Below, piece by piece: positions 1 through 8,100 of a stretch of DNA of 64,000 bases (positions are counted from its first letter, which is position 1; every line of letters begins with the position of its first letter). Both the position numbers and the translations under genes were made by a program. The DNA is from Vineibacter terrae (GTDB lineage Bacteria > Pseudomonadota > Alphaproteobacteria > Reyranellales > Reyranellaceae), in the NCBI RefSeq assembly GCF_008039615.1, contig NZ_VDUZ01000012.1, positions 107,130-171,129 on the forward strand, given 5' to 3'. A model generated the notes under the pieces. It made no database searches. It worked only from the letters and a program-made list of their open reading frames with translations, and had not been told where the DNA came from.

Positions 1-1
1 C

Positions 2-628
2 GCCGACATCGCCATCATCGGCCGCGTCGGCGCCGATCTCAGCCGCCACGGCGTCACCTGGACCCATGCCGGCATCGCCTGGCGTGACGATCCGGCGGGC
101 CGCTGGCAGATCCGGCACGCGCTCAACGAGCGCGCCGGGCCAACATCGCGCCTGTACCGCCAGGGCCTGATGAACTTCTTCCTCGATGGTCCCTGGACCT
201 ACGACGCTCTCGTGCTGGTGCCCGGCCCCGAATTGCGCGCGGGACTGCTGGAGCGGCTGGAGGCCGGATCGATCGAGACCCTGCATCAGCCGCGCTACAG
301 CGTGATGGCCTATCCGTTCGCCATGGCCTATCAGAACTCCAACCAGTTCGTGCTCGAGAACCTGGCGCTGGCGCGCGCCGGCAGGCTCGATGGCGACCGC
401 GCGGCGGCGATCGCCGAGCTGCGGCAGTCCGGCTTCGAGCCGCACACGGTGTGCTTCACGCGGCTGGAGCGCCTGGGCGGCCGCTTCCGCGCCAATGTAC
501 GCTTCGACGACCACCCTCGCGCCGCCGCCAACGACAATCGCTACGCGGTGGTCACCGTCCAGGCCATCGAGCGTTGGCTGGCCTCGACCGGCACCTTGTC
601 GGCCAGCATCGAGGTGCGCCCGCAATGA
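2..628 (+). CDS. DUF2145 family protein, 5' end cut off by window edge
   Basis: The frame is open from the first bases of the window and ends at TGA 626-628, so this is the C-terminal ~208 residues of a longer protein. It carries the DUF2145 pattern: an ALxGR-like start (IIGRVGADLSRHGV), SHAG-like THAGIAWRD, the LNE..G block, NFFLDGPWTYDAL, and YPFAMAYQNSNQFVLE. The family is mostly predicted exported or periplasmic and has no established function; it often occurs near other envelope proteins. An internal ATG at 170 is not the start, because the conserved part begins well upstream. The neighbouring gene is convergent. Confidence 0.8.
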   Translation, partial: ADIAIIGRVGADLSRHGVTWTHAGIAWRDDPAGRWQIRHALNERAGPTSRLYRQGLMNFFLDGPWTYDALVLVPGPELRAGLLERLEAGSIETLHQPRYSVMAYPFAMAYQNSNQFVLENLALARAGRLDGDRAAAIAELRQSGFEPHTVCFTRLERLGGRFRANVRFDDHPRAAANDNRYAVVTVQAIERWLASTGTLSASIEVRPQ

Positions 629-640
629 CGGCAGGCGCGC

Positions 641-1516
641 TCACCCGCCGCATTTCGGGGTGGCGAAGGCGTTGAGCTCCTTCACGTCGGCCCGCCAGAC
701 GATGCCTTCGCGCCGGAACGTGAAGCGCGCGATCACACCGCTCTCGTGCAGCTCGAAGGTCGACTCCATCCAGTCGCTGAGCGCCCTGGAGGTCTGCTTC
801 AGCGTCCAGGCCCTGCCACGCAGCAGCGGCGAACTGATCCGCGGCGCCGGCGGCTTCAGGGCCGGCAGGGCCGCCGCCCGCGCCACGGTGACATCGGCTG
901 CGGCATAGAAGCGGCCCAGCTCAATGGTGCGCAGCGCGAACGGACCGCCCGCCGTGTCGGGATCGCTGCTGCTGAGCGCATCGATCAGCTTGGCGCGCAG
1001 CGCCACGGGCAGCAGCGTGCCGGCCGGCAGGTCGACCTTGCGCGGCAGCTTGTCGGACTTGACGTCGAGCGTGCCGGCGCCGTCGGCGCCGAGCACGACC
1101 GTGCCGCGGGCTTCCTCGCCGCGGGCGCCGACGCGATAGCGGGCCTCGTATTGCAGTATCCGCCCGTCGGGCTTCTCGCTGAACTTGGTGCCCTCCTGCC
1201 AGGACTCCATCCGGGCGCCGGTGCGCCCGAGGCTGTACAGCAGGGCGCTGCTGTAGTCCCAGCTCTCGCAGGTCTTGCTCAGGCTGGCCGACATCTGGCC
1301 TTCCGCCTTGGTCTCGGCGGGCGGCTTCTCGACCGTGATCTGGTAGCTGATCGCATGCCCCTGGATGTCGGCGGCCTGCGCCGGCAGCGCCGCGGCAAAG
1401 AACAGTCCTGTCGTCCCGAGCGCAGCGAGGGATCCCCTGCGAAGGGCGCACCTCGCATCATCCGCAGGAGATCCCTCGCTGCGTTCGGGATGACAGGAGG
1501 GCTCGAGAATCCGCAT
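641..1516 (-). CDS. eipB: EipB-like (DUF1849) periplasmic envelope-integrity protein
   Basis: The 291-residue product matches the alphaproteobacterial EipB/DUF1849 family, periplasmic beta-spiral proteins needed for cell-envelope integrity. Two features agree: the KTCESWDY segment (C83) and the extreme C-terminal TPKCGG (C289) correspond to the two cysteines that form the family disulphide. A short hydrophobic stretch, LFFAAALPAQA (about residues 38-48), looks like a signal peptide with cleavage before ADIQ. The oddity is the N-terminus: residues about 7-36 (including HPERSEGSP) are the translation of a dispersed palindromic element at 1407-1497. The annotated ATG lies just outside that element. 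It is either the real start, giving a repeat-derived n-region, or a replacement for a lost one. Confidence 0.75.
   Translation of the reverse strand: MRILEPSCHPERSEGSPADDARCALRRGSLAALGTTGLFFAAALPAQAADIQGHAISYQITVEKPPAETKAEGQMSASLSKTCESWDYSSALLYSLGRTGARMESWQEGTKFSEKPDGRILQYEARYRVGARGEEARGTVVLGADGAGTLDVKSDKLPRKVDLPAGTLLPVALRAKLIDALSSSDPDTAGGPFALRTIELGRFYAAADVTVARAAALPALKPPAPRISSPLLRGRAWTLKQTSRALSDWMESTFELHESGVIARFTFRREGIVWRADVKELNAFATPKCGG
1407..1497. repeat. Palindromic element, family R1 (full copy), inside the eipB 5' end
   Basis: Two arms built on cgagcgcagcgagggat and its inverse flank a 30-40 base centre. The same arms recur at 25794-25883, 30748-30836 and 63814-63881, with short copies at 24757, 29463, 49106 and 50928. 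This copy is translated as the N-terminus of the EipB-like protein. Confidence 0.9.
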
Positions 1517-1542
1517 GCATTCATATTACCGACCAGGAACGC

Positions 1543-2502
1543 CTAGCTGAAGGCTTCGTCCCAGGTGCCGCGGGTCGAGGCGCGGGAGTACTCGGTGGCC
1601 CGGTTCTCGAAGAAGTTGGTGTGCTCGACCGCATTGAGCATGAAGTCGATCCAGGGCAGCGGGTTCTTCTCGACCCGGTAGATCGGCTGCAGGTCGAGCT
1701 GCGTGAGGCGGTGGTCGGCGATGTAGCGGATGTAGCGCTTCACGTCCTCGGCGTTCATGCCCTCGATGGCGCCCATCTCGAACGACAGGTCGATGAAGGC
1801 ATCCTCATGGTCGACGATGGTCGAGCAGGCGATGTAGATCTCGCGCCGCAGCTCCTCCGTCCAGATGCCGGGGTTCTCGGCGATGAAGGTGCGGAACAGG
1901 CGGATGATCGAGTTGCAGTGCAGGCTCTCGTCGCGCACCGACCACGACACGATCTGGCCCATGCCCTTCATCTTGTTGAAGCGCGGGAAGTTGAGCAGCA
2001 TGGCGAAGCTGGCGAACAGCTGCAGGCCCTCGGTGAAGGCGCCGAACACGGCCAGCGTCTTGGCGATGTCTTCCTTGGAGTCGACGTTGAAGCCCTGCAT
2101 GTAGTCGTACTTGTCCTTCATCTCCTTGTAGCGGAGGAAGGCCGAGTACTCCGTCTCGGGCATGCCGATCGTGTCGAGCAGGTGCGAGTAGGCGGCGATG
2201 TGCACCGTCTCCATGGCCGAGAAGGCGGCCAGCATCATCTGCACTTCGGTCGGCTTGAAGATCCGGGAGTAGTGCTTCATGTAGCAGTTGTTCACCTCGA
2301 CATCGGCCTGGGTGAAAAAGCGGAAGATCTGCGTCAGCAGATGCCGCTCGCTGTCGCTGAGCTTGTGGCGCCAGTCCTTCACGTCATCGGCCAGCGGCAC
2401 CTCCTCGGGCAGCCAGTGGATGCGCTGCTGCGTGAGCCAGGCGTCGTAGGCCCACGGATAGCGGAACGGCTTGTAGATCGGCTTGGCGTCGAGAAGGGAC
2501 AT
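1543..2502 (-). CDS. nrdB: Ribonucleoside-diphosphate reductase subunit beta (class I)
   Basis: This 319-residue R2 subunit houses the metal-tyrosyl radical cofactor that drives reduction of ribonucleotides in the NrdA partner. All expected ligands are visible: D67, E98 and H101 (METVH), E158 (FTEGL), and E192 with H195 (RDESLH). Y105 sits four residues after H101, where the radical tyrosine belongs. There is no N-terminal ATP-cone. The gene follows nrdA on the same strand, separated by a 165-base spacer holding a large palindromic element, so co-transcription is likely but the element could change the nrdA/nrdB ratio. The length is slightly short, as in many compact alphaproteobacterial NrdB proteins. 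Confidence 0.96.
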   Translation of the reverse strand: MSLLDAKPIYKPFRYPWAYDAWLTQQRIHWLPEEVPLADDVKDWRHKLSDSERHLLTQIFRFFTQADVEVNNCYMKHYSRIFKPTEVQMMLAAFSAMETVHIAAYSHLLDTIGMPETEYSAFLRYKEMKDKYDYMQGFNVDSKEDIAKTLAVFGAFTEGLQLFASFAMLLNFPRFNKMKGMGQIVSWSVRDESLHCNSIIRLFRTFIAENPGIWTEELRREIYIACSTIVDHEDAFIDLSFEMGAIEGMNAEDVKRYIRYIADHRLTQLDLQPIYRVEKNPLPWIDFMLNAVEHTNFFENRATEYSRASTRGTWDEAFS

Positions 2503-2523
2503 GGGTCTCTATCCAAATTCGCT

Positions 2524-2654
2524 GGGAGCGCGCCACTCCAGTGGCGCATCGCCCGTAGCATCAGCGGAGGGCGACCACGAACTGCTGGGAAGACCGCCGT
2601 CGGACGGCCGTCGAGGCCGTCCGACGGCGTGCGCCACTGGAGTGGCGCGCTCCC
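2524..2654. repeat. Palindromic element, family R2, between nrdA and nrdB
   Basis: The outer arms (2524-2548 and 2630-2654) are near-perfect inverse copies of gggagcgcgccactccagtg. An inner 15-bp perfect stem (2595-2609 with 2615-2629) has a 5-base loop. The same outer arms recur at 41316-41426. In the nrdAB transcript this would fold into a very stable structure just before the nrdB ribosome binding site. Confidence 0.9.
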
Positions 2655-2667
2655 GGCAATCACATAA

Positions 2668-4530
2668 CTACTGGCACGCGAGGCACTCTTCGTAGTTGTT
2701 CTGCTCCGCTGCGGCGGCCAGCGGCAGCTCGGCGGGGGCGCCGGAACCGTTCTTGTAGCTCGAGGGCATCGCCACCGCGGCGATGGCCGCGTCGCCCGAG
2801 ACCGCCTCGGCGCGCTGGATGCTGAGCGAGCGGCAGTAGTAGAGGCTCTTCACGCCGCGCTTCCAGGCCATCATGTGGATCTGGTGCAGGTCGCGCTTGT
2901 GCACGTCGGCCGGCAGGAAGACGTTCAGCGACTGCGACTGGCAGATGAACGGCGTGCGGTCGGCAGCATGCTCGATCAGCCAGCGCTGGTCGAGCTCGAA
3001 GGCGGTCTTGAAGACGGCCTTCTCGTGGTCGTCCAGGAAGTCGAGATGCTGCACCGATCCCTGGTTCAGCGCGATCGAGGTCCAGGTGTCCTCGTCGTCG
3101 CGGCCCTTCTGCGCCAGCAGACGCTGCAGGTACGGATTGCGCACGCTGAAGGAGCCGCTCAGCGTCTTGTGGGTGAAGACATTGGCCGCGATCGGCTCGA
3201 TGCCGGGCGAGGCGCCGCCGGCGATGATCGAGATCGAGGCCGTCGGCGCGACCGCGAGCTTGTTGGAGAAGCGCTCCTGGATGCCGAAATCGGCCGCGTC
3301 CGGGCAGGCGCCGCGCTCGCCCGCCAGCTTCACCGACGCGGCGTCGACGCCCTGCTTGATGTGCTTGAACATCTTCTTGTTCCACACCTTGGCCATCACC
3401 GACTCGAGCGGGATGGTGTTGGCCTGCAGGAAGGAGTGGAAGCCCATCACGCCCAGGCCGACGCTGCGCTCGCGCATGGCGGCATAAGCGGCGCGCTGGA
3501 AGTCAGCGCCCGAGTTCTCGATGAAGGCCTGCAGCACGTTGTCCAGGAAGCGCATCACGTCCTCGATGAAGGTCGGATGCTCGTGCCACTCGAAATAGGT
3601 CTCCAGGTTCAGCGACGACAGGCAGCACACCGCCGTGCGCTCGCGGCCGTACTTGTCGACGCCCGTGGGCAGCGTAATCTCGCTGCACAGGTTCGAGGTC
3701 TTGACGGTCAGGCCGGCCAGCTTCTGGTGCTGCGGCAGGGCGCGGTTCACGTGGTCGATGAAGACGATGTACGGCTCGCCGGTCTCGATGCGCGCCGTCA
3801 GGATGCGGATCCACAGCCCCCGCGCCGACACGGTGCGCAGCACGGCGCCGTCCTTGGGCGAGGTCAGGGCCCATTCGGTGTCGTTCTCGACGGCGCGCAT
3901 GAAGGCGTCGGGCACCAGGATGCCGTGGTGCAGGTTCAGCGCCTTGCGGTTGGGATCGCCGCCGGTCGGCCGGCGGATCTCGATGAATTCCTCGATCTCG
4001 GGATGGCTGACCGGGATGTAGACGGCGGCCGAGCCGCGGCGCAGCGAGCCTTGCGAGATCGCGAGCGTCAGCGAGTCCATCACGCGGATGAAGGGCACGA
4101 CGCCGGACGTCTTGCCGTTCATGCCGACCTTCTCGCCGATCGAGCGCAGGTTGCCCCAGTACGAGCCGATGCCGCCGCCGCGCGCCGCCAGCCACACGTT
4201 CTCGTTCCACAGCCCGAGGATGCCCTCCAGCGAATCGCTGGCCTCGTTCAGGAAGCAGGAGATCGGCAGGCCGCGCTTGGTGCCGCCGTTGCTGAGCACC
4301 GGCGTCGCCGGCATGAACCACAGGTTCGAGATGTACTCGTAGAGCCGCTGCGCATGGGCATCGTCGTCGGCATAGGCCGCGGCGACGCGCGCGAACAGGT
4401 CCTGGTAGCTCTCGCCGGGCAGCAGGTAACGGTCGGACAAGGTGGCCTTGCCGAAGGCGGTGAGCTTGTCGTCCCGGCCACGTTCAGTCACAACGCGGCC
4501 GCCACTCTGAAGCTGAACTACATCAAACAC
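2668..4530 (-). CDS. nrdA: Ribonucleoside-diphosphate reductase subunit alpha (class I, no ATP-cone)
   Basis: The catalytic R1 subunit reduces NDPs to dNDPs. The 620-residue protein shows the active-site trio N280-C282-E284 (TSNLCSE), the redox pair C92 (LPISCF) with C302/C303 (TAVCCLSS), the radical-transfer tyrosines in SLYYCRS, and the C-terminal shuttle cysteines in ECLACQ. It starts directly with the barrel-preceding helical region and lacks the ~90-residue N-terminal ATP-cone that senses dATP in E. coli NrdA. The start is GTG at 4530; GGGGG lies about 7 bases upstream, and the nearby ATG is out of frame and stops at once. A promoter with two candidate NrdR boxes lies upstream, and nrdB follows. 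Confidence 0.96.
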   Translation of the reverse strand: MFDVVQLQSGGRVVTERGRDDKLTAFGKATLSDRYLLPGESYQDLFARVAAAYADDDAHAQRLYEYISNLWFMPATPVLSNGGTKRGLPISCFLNEASDSLEGILGLWNENVWLAARGGGIGSYWGNLRSIGEKVGMNGKTSGVVPFIRVMDSLTLAISQGSLRRGSAAVYIPVSHPEIEEFIEIRRPTGGDPNRKALNLHHGILVPDAFMRAVENDTEWALTSPKDGAVLRTVSARGLWIRILTARIETGEPYIVFIDHVNRALPQHQKLAGLTVKTSNLCSEITLPTGVDKYGRERTAVCCLSSLNLETYFEWHEHPTFIEDVMRFLDNVLQAFIENSGADFQRAAYAAMRERSVGLGVMGFHSFLQANTIPLESVMAKVWNKKMFKHIKQGVDAASVKLAGERGACPDAADFGIQERFSNKLAVAPTASISIIAGGASPGIEPIAANVFTHKTLSGSFSVRNPYLQRLLAQKGRDDEDTWTSIALNQGSVQHLDFLDDHEKAVFKTAFELDQRWLIEHAADRTPFICQSQSLNVFLPADVHKRDLHQIHMMAWKRGVKSLYYCRSLSIQRAEAVSGDAAIAAVAMPSSYKNGSGAPAELPLAAAAEQNNYEECLACQ

Positions 4531-4581
4531 TTGGCGCCCCCGTCACAGTCTTGTCCACCCCTGTGGGCAGAATTGTTTGTG

Positions 4582-4597
4582 ACACAACATCTCGGTA
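4582..4597 (-). promoter_or_regulatory. Candidate NrdR box 2 (proximal)
   Basis: Read on the minus strand this 16-mer is TACCGAGATGTTGTGT. It matches much of the general NrdR consensus acaCwAtATaTwGtgt, mainly in the right half. It lies exactly 31 bases from a second similar site, the tandem spacing typical of NrdR operators. Confidence 0.5.
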
Positions 4598-4612
4598 AGG
4601 CTCTCGCCCTGA

Positions 4613-4628
4613 CCACAATATGTCGATC
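4613..4628 (-). promoter_or_regulatory. Candidate NrdR box 1 (overlaps the -10 region)
   Basis: Minus-strand sequence GATCGACATATTGTGG fits about ten of sixteen NrdR-consensus positions. It overlaps the last bases of the predicted -10 hexamer, as expected for a repressor site. Both boxes share the pattern CGA-AT-TTGTG. Confidence 0.5.
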
Positions 4629-4653
4629 ATAAGTCGGCATCGCCGCCTGTCAC
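4626..4653 (-). promoter_or_regulatory. Predicted sigma70-type promoter of nrdAB
   Basis: On the minus strand a -35 GTGACA (4653-4648) and a -10 TATGAT (4631-4626) are separated by 16 bases, about 95 bases before the nrdA GTG. This is the best promoter match in the intergenic region, and it coincides with the candidate NrdR site. Confidence 0.55.
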
Positions 4654-5107
4654 CCCCAAACTTTTCCCTTAAGCGGGAATTACGAGAATGACGCCGCAAG
4701 CGCTTGAAAAGACGAGGGAAAGTGTCATCTAATATTGACCACACCACTCACTCGGATTTCATGCTGCAGCGCAATAAAAACGAGAACAAACCGCGCTTTG
4801 TGGCGGATTCATTGGCTCTTTGACGGAATTGTCAAGCATTCCGCGCCTCGCCTCGTGGCGAGGGCGCAAAAGGCCGCGAATGATGGGCATCGATGGCGAA
4901 TCGCGGAATCACCATGCAGCTTGCATCCGCCGCCTGCATGATGTGCCGGGAATGATCCGGCGCCGGCGGTGTCTGCCAATTCCTGGGTGACCGCTTACCT
5001 TTTTAGGAAATGGTGGGCTTCGCGTGATTGGGGTAGCATCTCCCCCCAGTGATGCGGCATCGGTCGGGTCTGCGGCGGCGTGTTGCCGCTGCCCCAGGGA
5101 GGGAACG
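4654..5107. other. Divergent intergenic region nrdA / gdh
   Basis: This is an AT-richer stretch between the divergent nrdA and glutamate dehydrogenase genes. Short open frames here have no ribosome binding site or recognisable product. No clear promoter for the dehydrogenase could be picked out by eye. Confidence 0.5.
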
Positions 5108-8100
5108 ATGGACGTACGCACGGCCGGCGAGGAAGCCCTCAACGACAAGCTGGTGGCGGTGATCGAGGCGGCGCGGGCCGACGGCGGTGTCGCGGCGCGC
5201 TTCGCGCATCGCCTGTTCGAGGCGCTGGCGCCCGACGACATTGCCGCCGCTGCGGCTTCGGATCGCGCCGCGCAGGCCCGGGCGCTGTTCGCGTTCATGC
5301 GCCAGCGCGAGCCGGAGGCGACCAAGCTGCGGGTCTATGATCCGACGCTCGAGGCGGACGGCTACAGCAGCCGCTACACCGTGGTCGAGATCGTCAATGA
5401 CGACATGCCGTTCCTGGTCGACTCGGTGCGCATGGAGTTCGTGCGCCGGGATCTGGCGGTGCATCTGATGGCGCATCCGGTGATGCCGGTGGCGCGCGAC
5501 GCCGCGGGCGTCCTCACCGAGTTCGGCGGTCCCGCGCGGGGCGCGCCGCGCGAATCGATGATGCGCATCGAGATCGACCGCATCGCCGACGCGGCCGGGC
5601 GTGACGATCTGGCGGCGGCGCTGCGCCAGGCGCTGGGCGAGGTGCGGCTGGCGGTCGCCGACTGGTTCGCGATGCGCCAGACGGCGCTCGACGCGGTCGG
5701 CGAGCTCGCCGTGGCGTCGGGCCGCATGCCGGCGCTGCGCGGGCCGCTCGAGGAGGCGGCCACCTTCCTGCGCTGGGTCGAGGCCAACCACTTCACCTTC
5801 TTGGGCTTCCGCCGCTTCAAATATGGCGGCGGCAAGCGCGGGCCGGTGAGCTACGACGTCGTGCCGGGCTCGGGCCTGGGCATCCTGCGCGGCGACGAGG
5901 AGCGGCTGTTCGATCCGCATCCGCAGGGGCGCGCGGCGCTGGCCAGCTTCGCGGCATCGTCGTCGCCCGTCCTGGTGCTGAAAAGCGACCGGCCCTCGCG
6001 CGTGCATCGTGCCGGCGCGATGGACGTGATCGCGGTCAAGATCTTCGATGCCAAGGGAAAAGTCACCGGCGAGCGGCGCTTCACGGGCCTGTTCACGTCG
6101 TCGGCCTACCACGCATCGCCGCGCGACATCCCGCTGCTGCGGCGCAAGGTCGAGGCCGTCATCGACCGCGCCGGCTACGACCCCGCCAGCCACGACGGCA
6201 AGGCGCTGATCAACATCATCGAGACGCATCCGCGCGACGAGCTGTTCCAGGCCGACGAGGACACCCTGTTCGCCACGGCCACCGGCGTGCTGCAGCTCCA
6301 GGAGCGCCAGCGCGTGGCCCTGTTCGCGCGGCCCGATGCGGCGGGGCGTTTCGTGTCGTGCCTGGTCTATGCACCGCGTGACAGCTACGACACCGATCTG
6401 CGCAAGCGTTTCGCCGCGATCCTCGAGCGTGCCTATCGCGGCACGGTCGACAGCTTCTCGGTCAATGTCGGCGATGAATCCGTCCTGGCGCGGGTGCTGT
6501 TCATCCTGCGGCCGGCCGATCCGATGGCCAAGCTGCCCGATCCCATCGCTGTCGAGCGCGAGCTGGCCGAGGCGGCGCGCACCTGGAGCGACAAGCTCAA
6601 GGCGGCGCTGGTCGAACGCCATGGCGAGGCCGACGGGCTGGGCCTGGCGCGGCGCATGGCGACGGCCTTCCCCGTCGCCTATCGCGAGATGTTCGATGGC
6701 GTTGCCGCGGCGCGCGATCTGACGCAGGCGCTGTCGATACAGGGCGGCGTGCCGCTGGGCATCGATCTCTACCGTCGCGCCGGCCAGGCGCCGCACCAGA
6801 TGGCGGTGAAGCTGATGCGGACCGGGCAGCCGATCCCGCTGTCCGACATCCTGCCGCCGCTGGAGGCGATGGGCCTGCGCGTCATGACAGAAACGCCGTT
6901 CCGGCTGTCGCTGCCCGACGGCGCGGTCTGGCTGCACGATTTCAGCATCGAGACCGCCGACGGCCGGGCCGTCGACGTCGATGCCGAGCGGGCCGGCTTC
7001 GCCGAGACGCTGGGCGCGGTGTGGACCGGCGACATGGAAAGCGACGGCTTCAACCGCCTCGTGCTGGGCGCCGAGATCGAGGCCCGCGACGTCGTCGTGC
7101 TGCGCGCCTACGCCAAGTTCCTGCGCCAGGCCGGCTTCCCGTTCAGCCAGGACTACATCGAACGGGCGCTGGCGGCGCATCTCGATATCGCCGCCGACCT
7201 GGCGGCCCTGTTCCGCGCCCGGCTCGATCCTGCGCTGGGCGCTGCCGATTCACCCGAGCGGCAGGAGCGGATCGAAAAGACGCGCATGTCGATCGCCGCG
7301 GCGCTGGAGCAGGTCGCCAGCCTCGACGAGGATCGCATCCTGCGGCGCTACCTGAACGCCATCGAGTGCACGCTGCGCACCAATTTCTGGCAGACCGGCG
7401 CCGATAGACGGCTCAAGTCCTATGTGTCGCTCAAGCTCGACAGCCGTCATCTCGATGAGCTGCCGCTGCCGCGGCCCATGGTCGAGATCTTCGTCTACAG
7501 CCCGCGGGTCGAAGGCGTGCATCTGCGCGGCGGCCCGGTGGCGCGCGGCGGCATCCGCTGGTCGGATCGGCGCGAGGACTTCCGCACCGAGATCCTGGGC
7601 CTGATGAAGGCGCAGATGGTGAAGAACGCCGTCATCGTGCCGGTCGGCTCCAAGGGCGGCTTCTACGTCAAGCGGCCGCCGGTCGGCGGCACCCGCGACC
7701 AGATCCAGTCCGAAGGCATCGAGTGCTACAAGACCCTGGTCCGCGGCATGCTCGATATCACCGACAACCTGAACGCCGACGGCAAGGTCGTGCCGCCGTC
7801 CGGCGTGCTGCGCCATGACGGCGACGATCCCTACCTCGTGGTCGCTGCCGACAAAGGCACCGCGACCTTCTCCGACATCGCCAACGGCGTGTCGGCCGAG
7901 TACGGCTTCTGGCTGGCCGATGCGTTCGCATCGGGCGGCTCCGTCGGCTACGACCACAAGAAGATGGGCATCACGGCCCGCGGCGCCTGGGAGAGCGTCA
8001 AGCGCCACTTCCGCGAGCTGGGCCTGGATACCCAGGCCACACCGTTCACCGCCGTCGGCGTCGGCGACATGTCGGGCGATGTCTTCGGCAACGGCATGCT

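Noticed and set aside
4735..4941. 68-codon frame between nrdA and gdh
   Set aside because: No ribosome binding site, no recognisable product, and it lies in a likely promoter region.
5003..7180. 725-codon open frame antisense to glutamate dehydrogenase
   Set aside because: It mirrors the codon-position GC bias of the dehydrogenase gene, has no family resemblance and no ribosome binding site.
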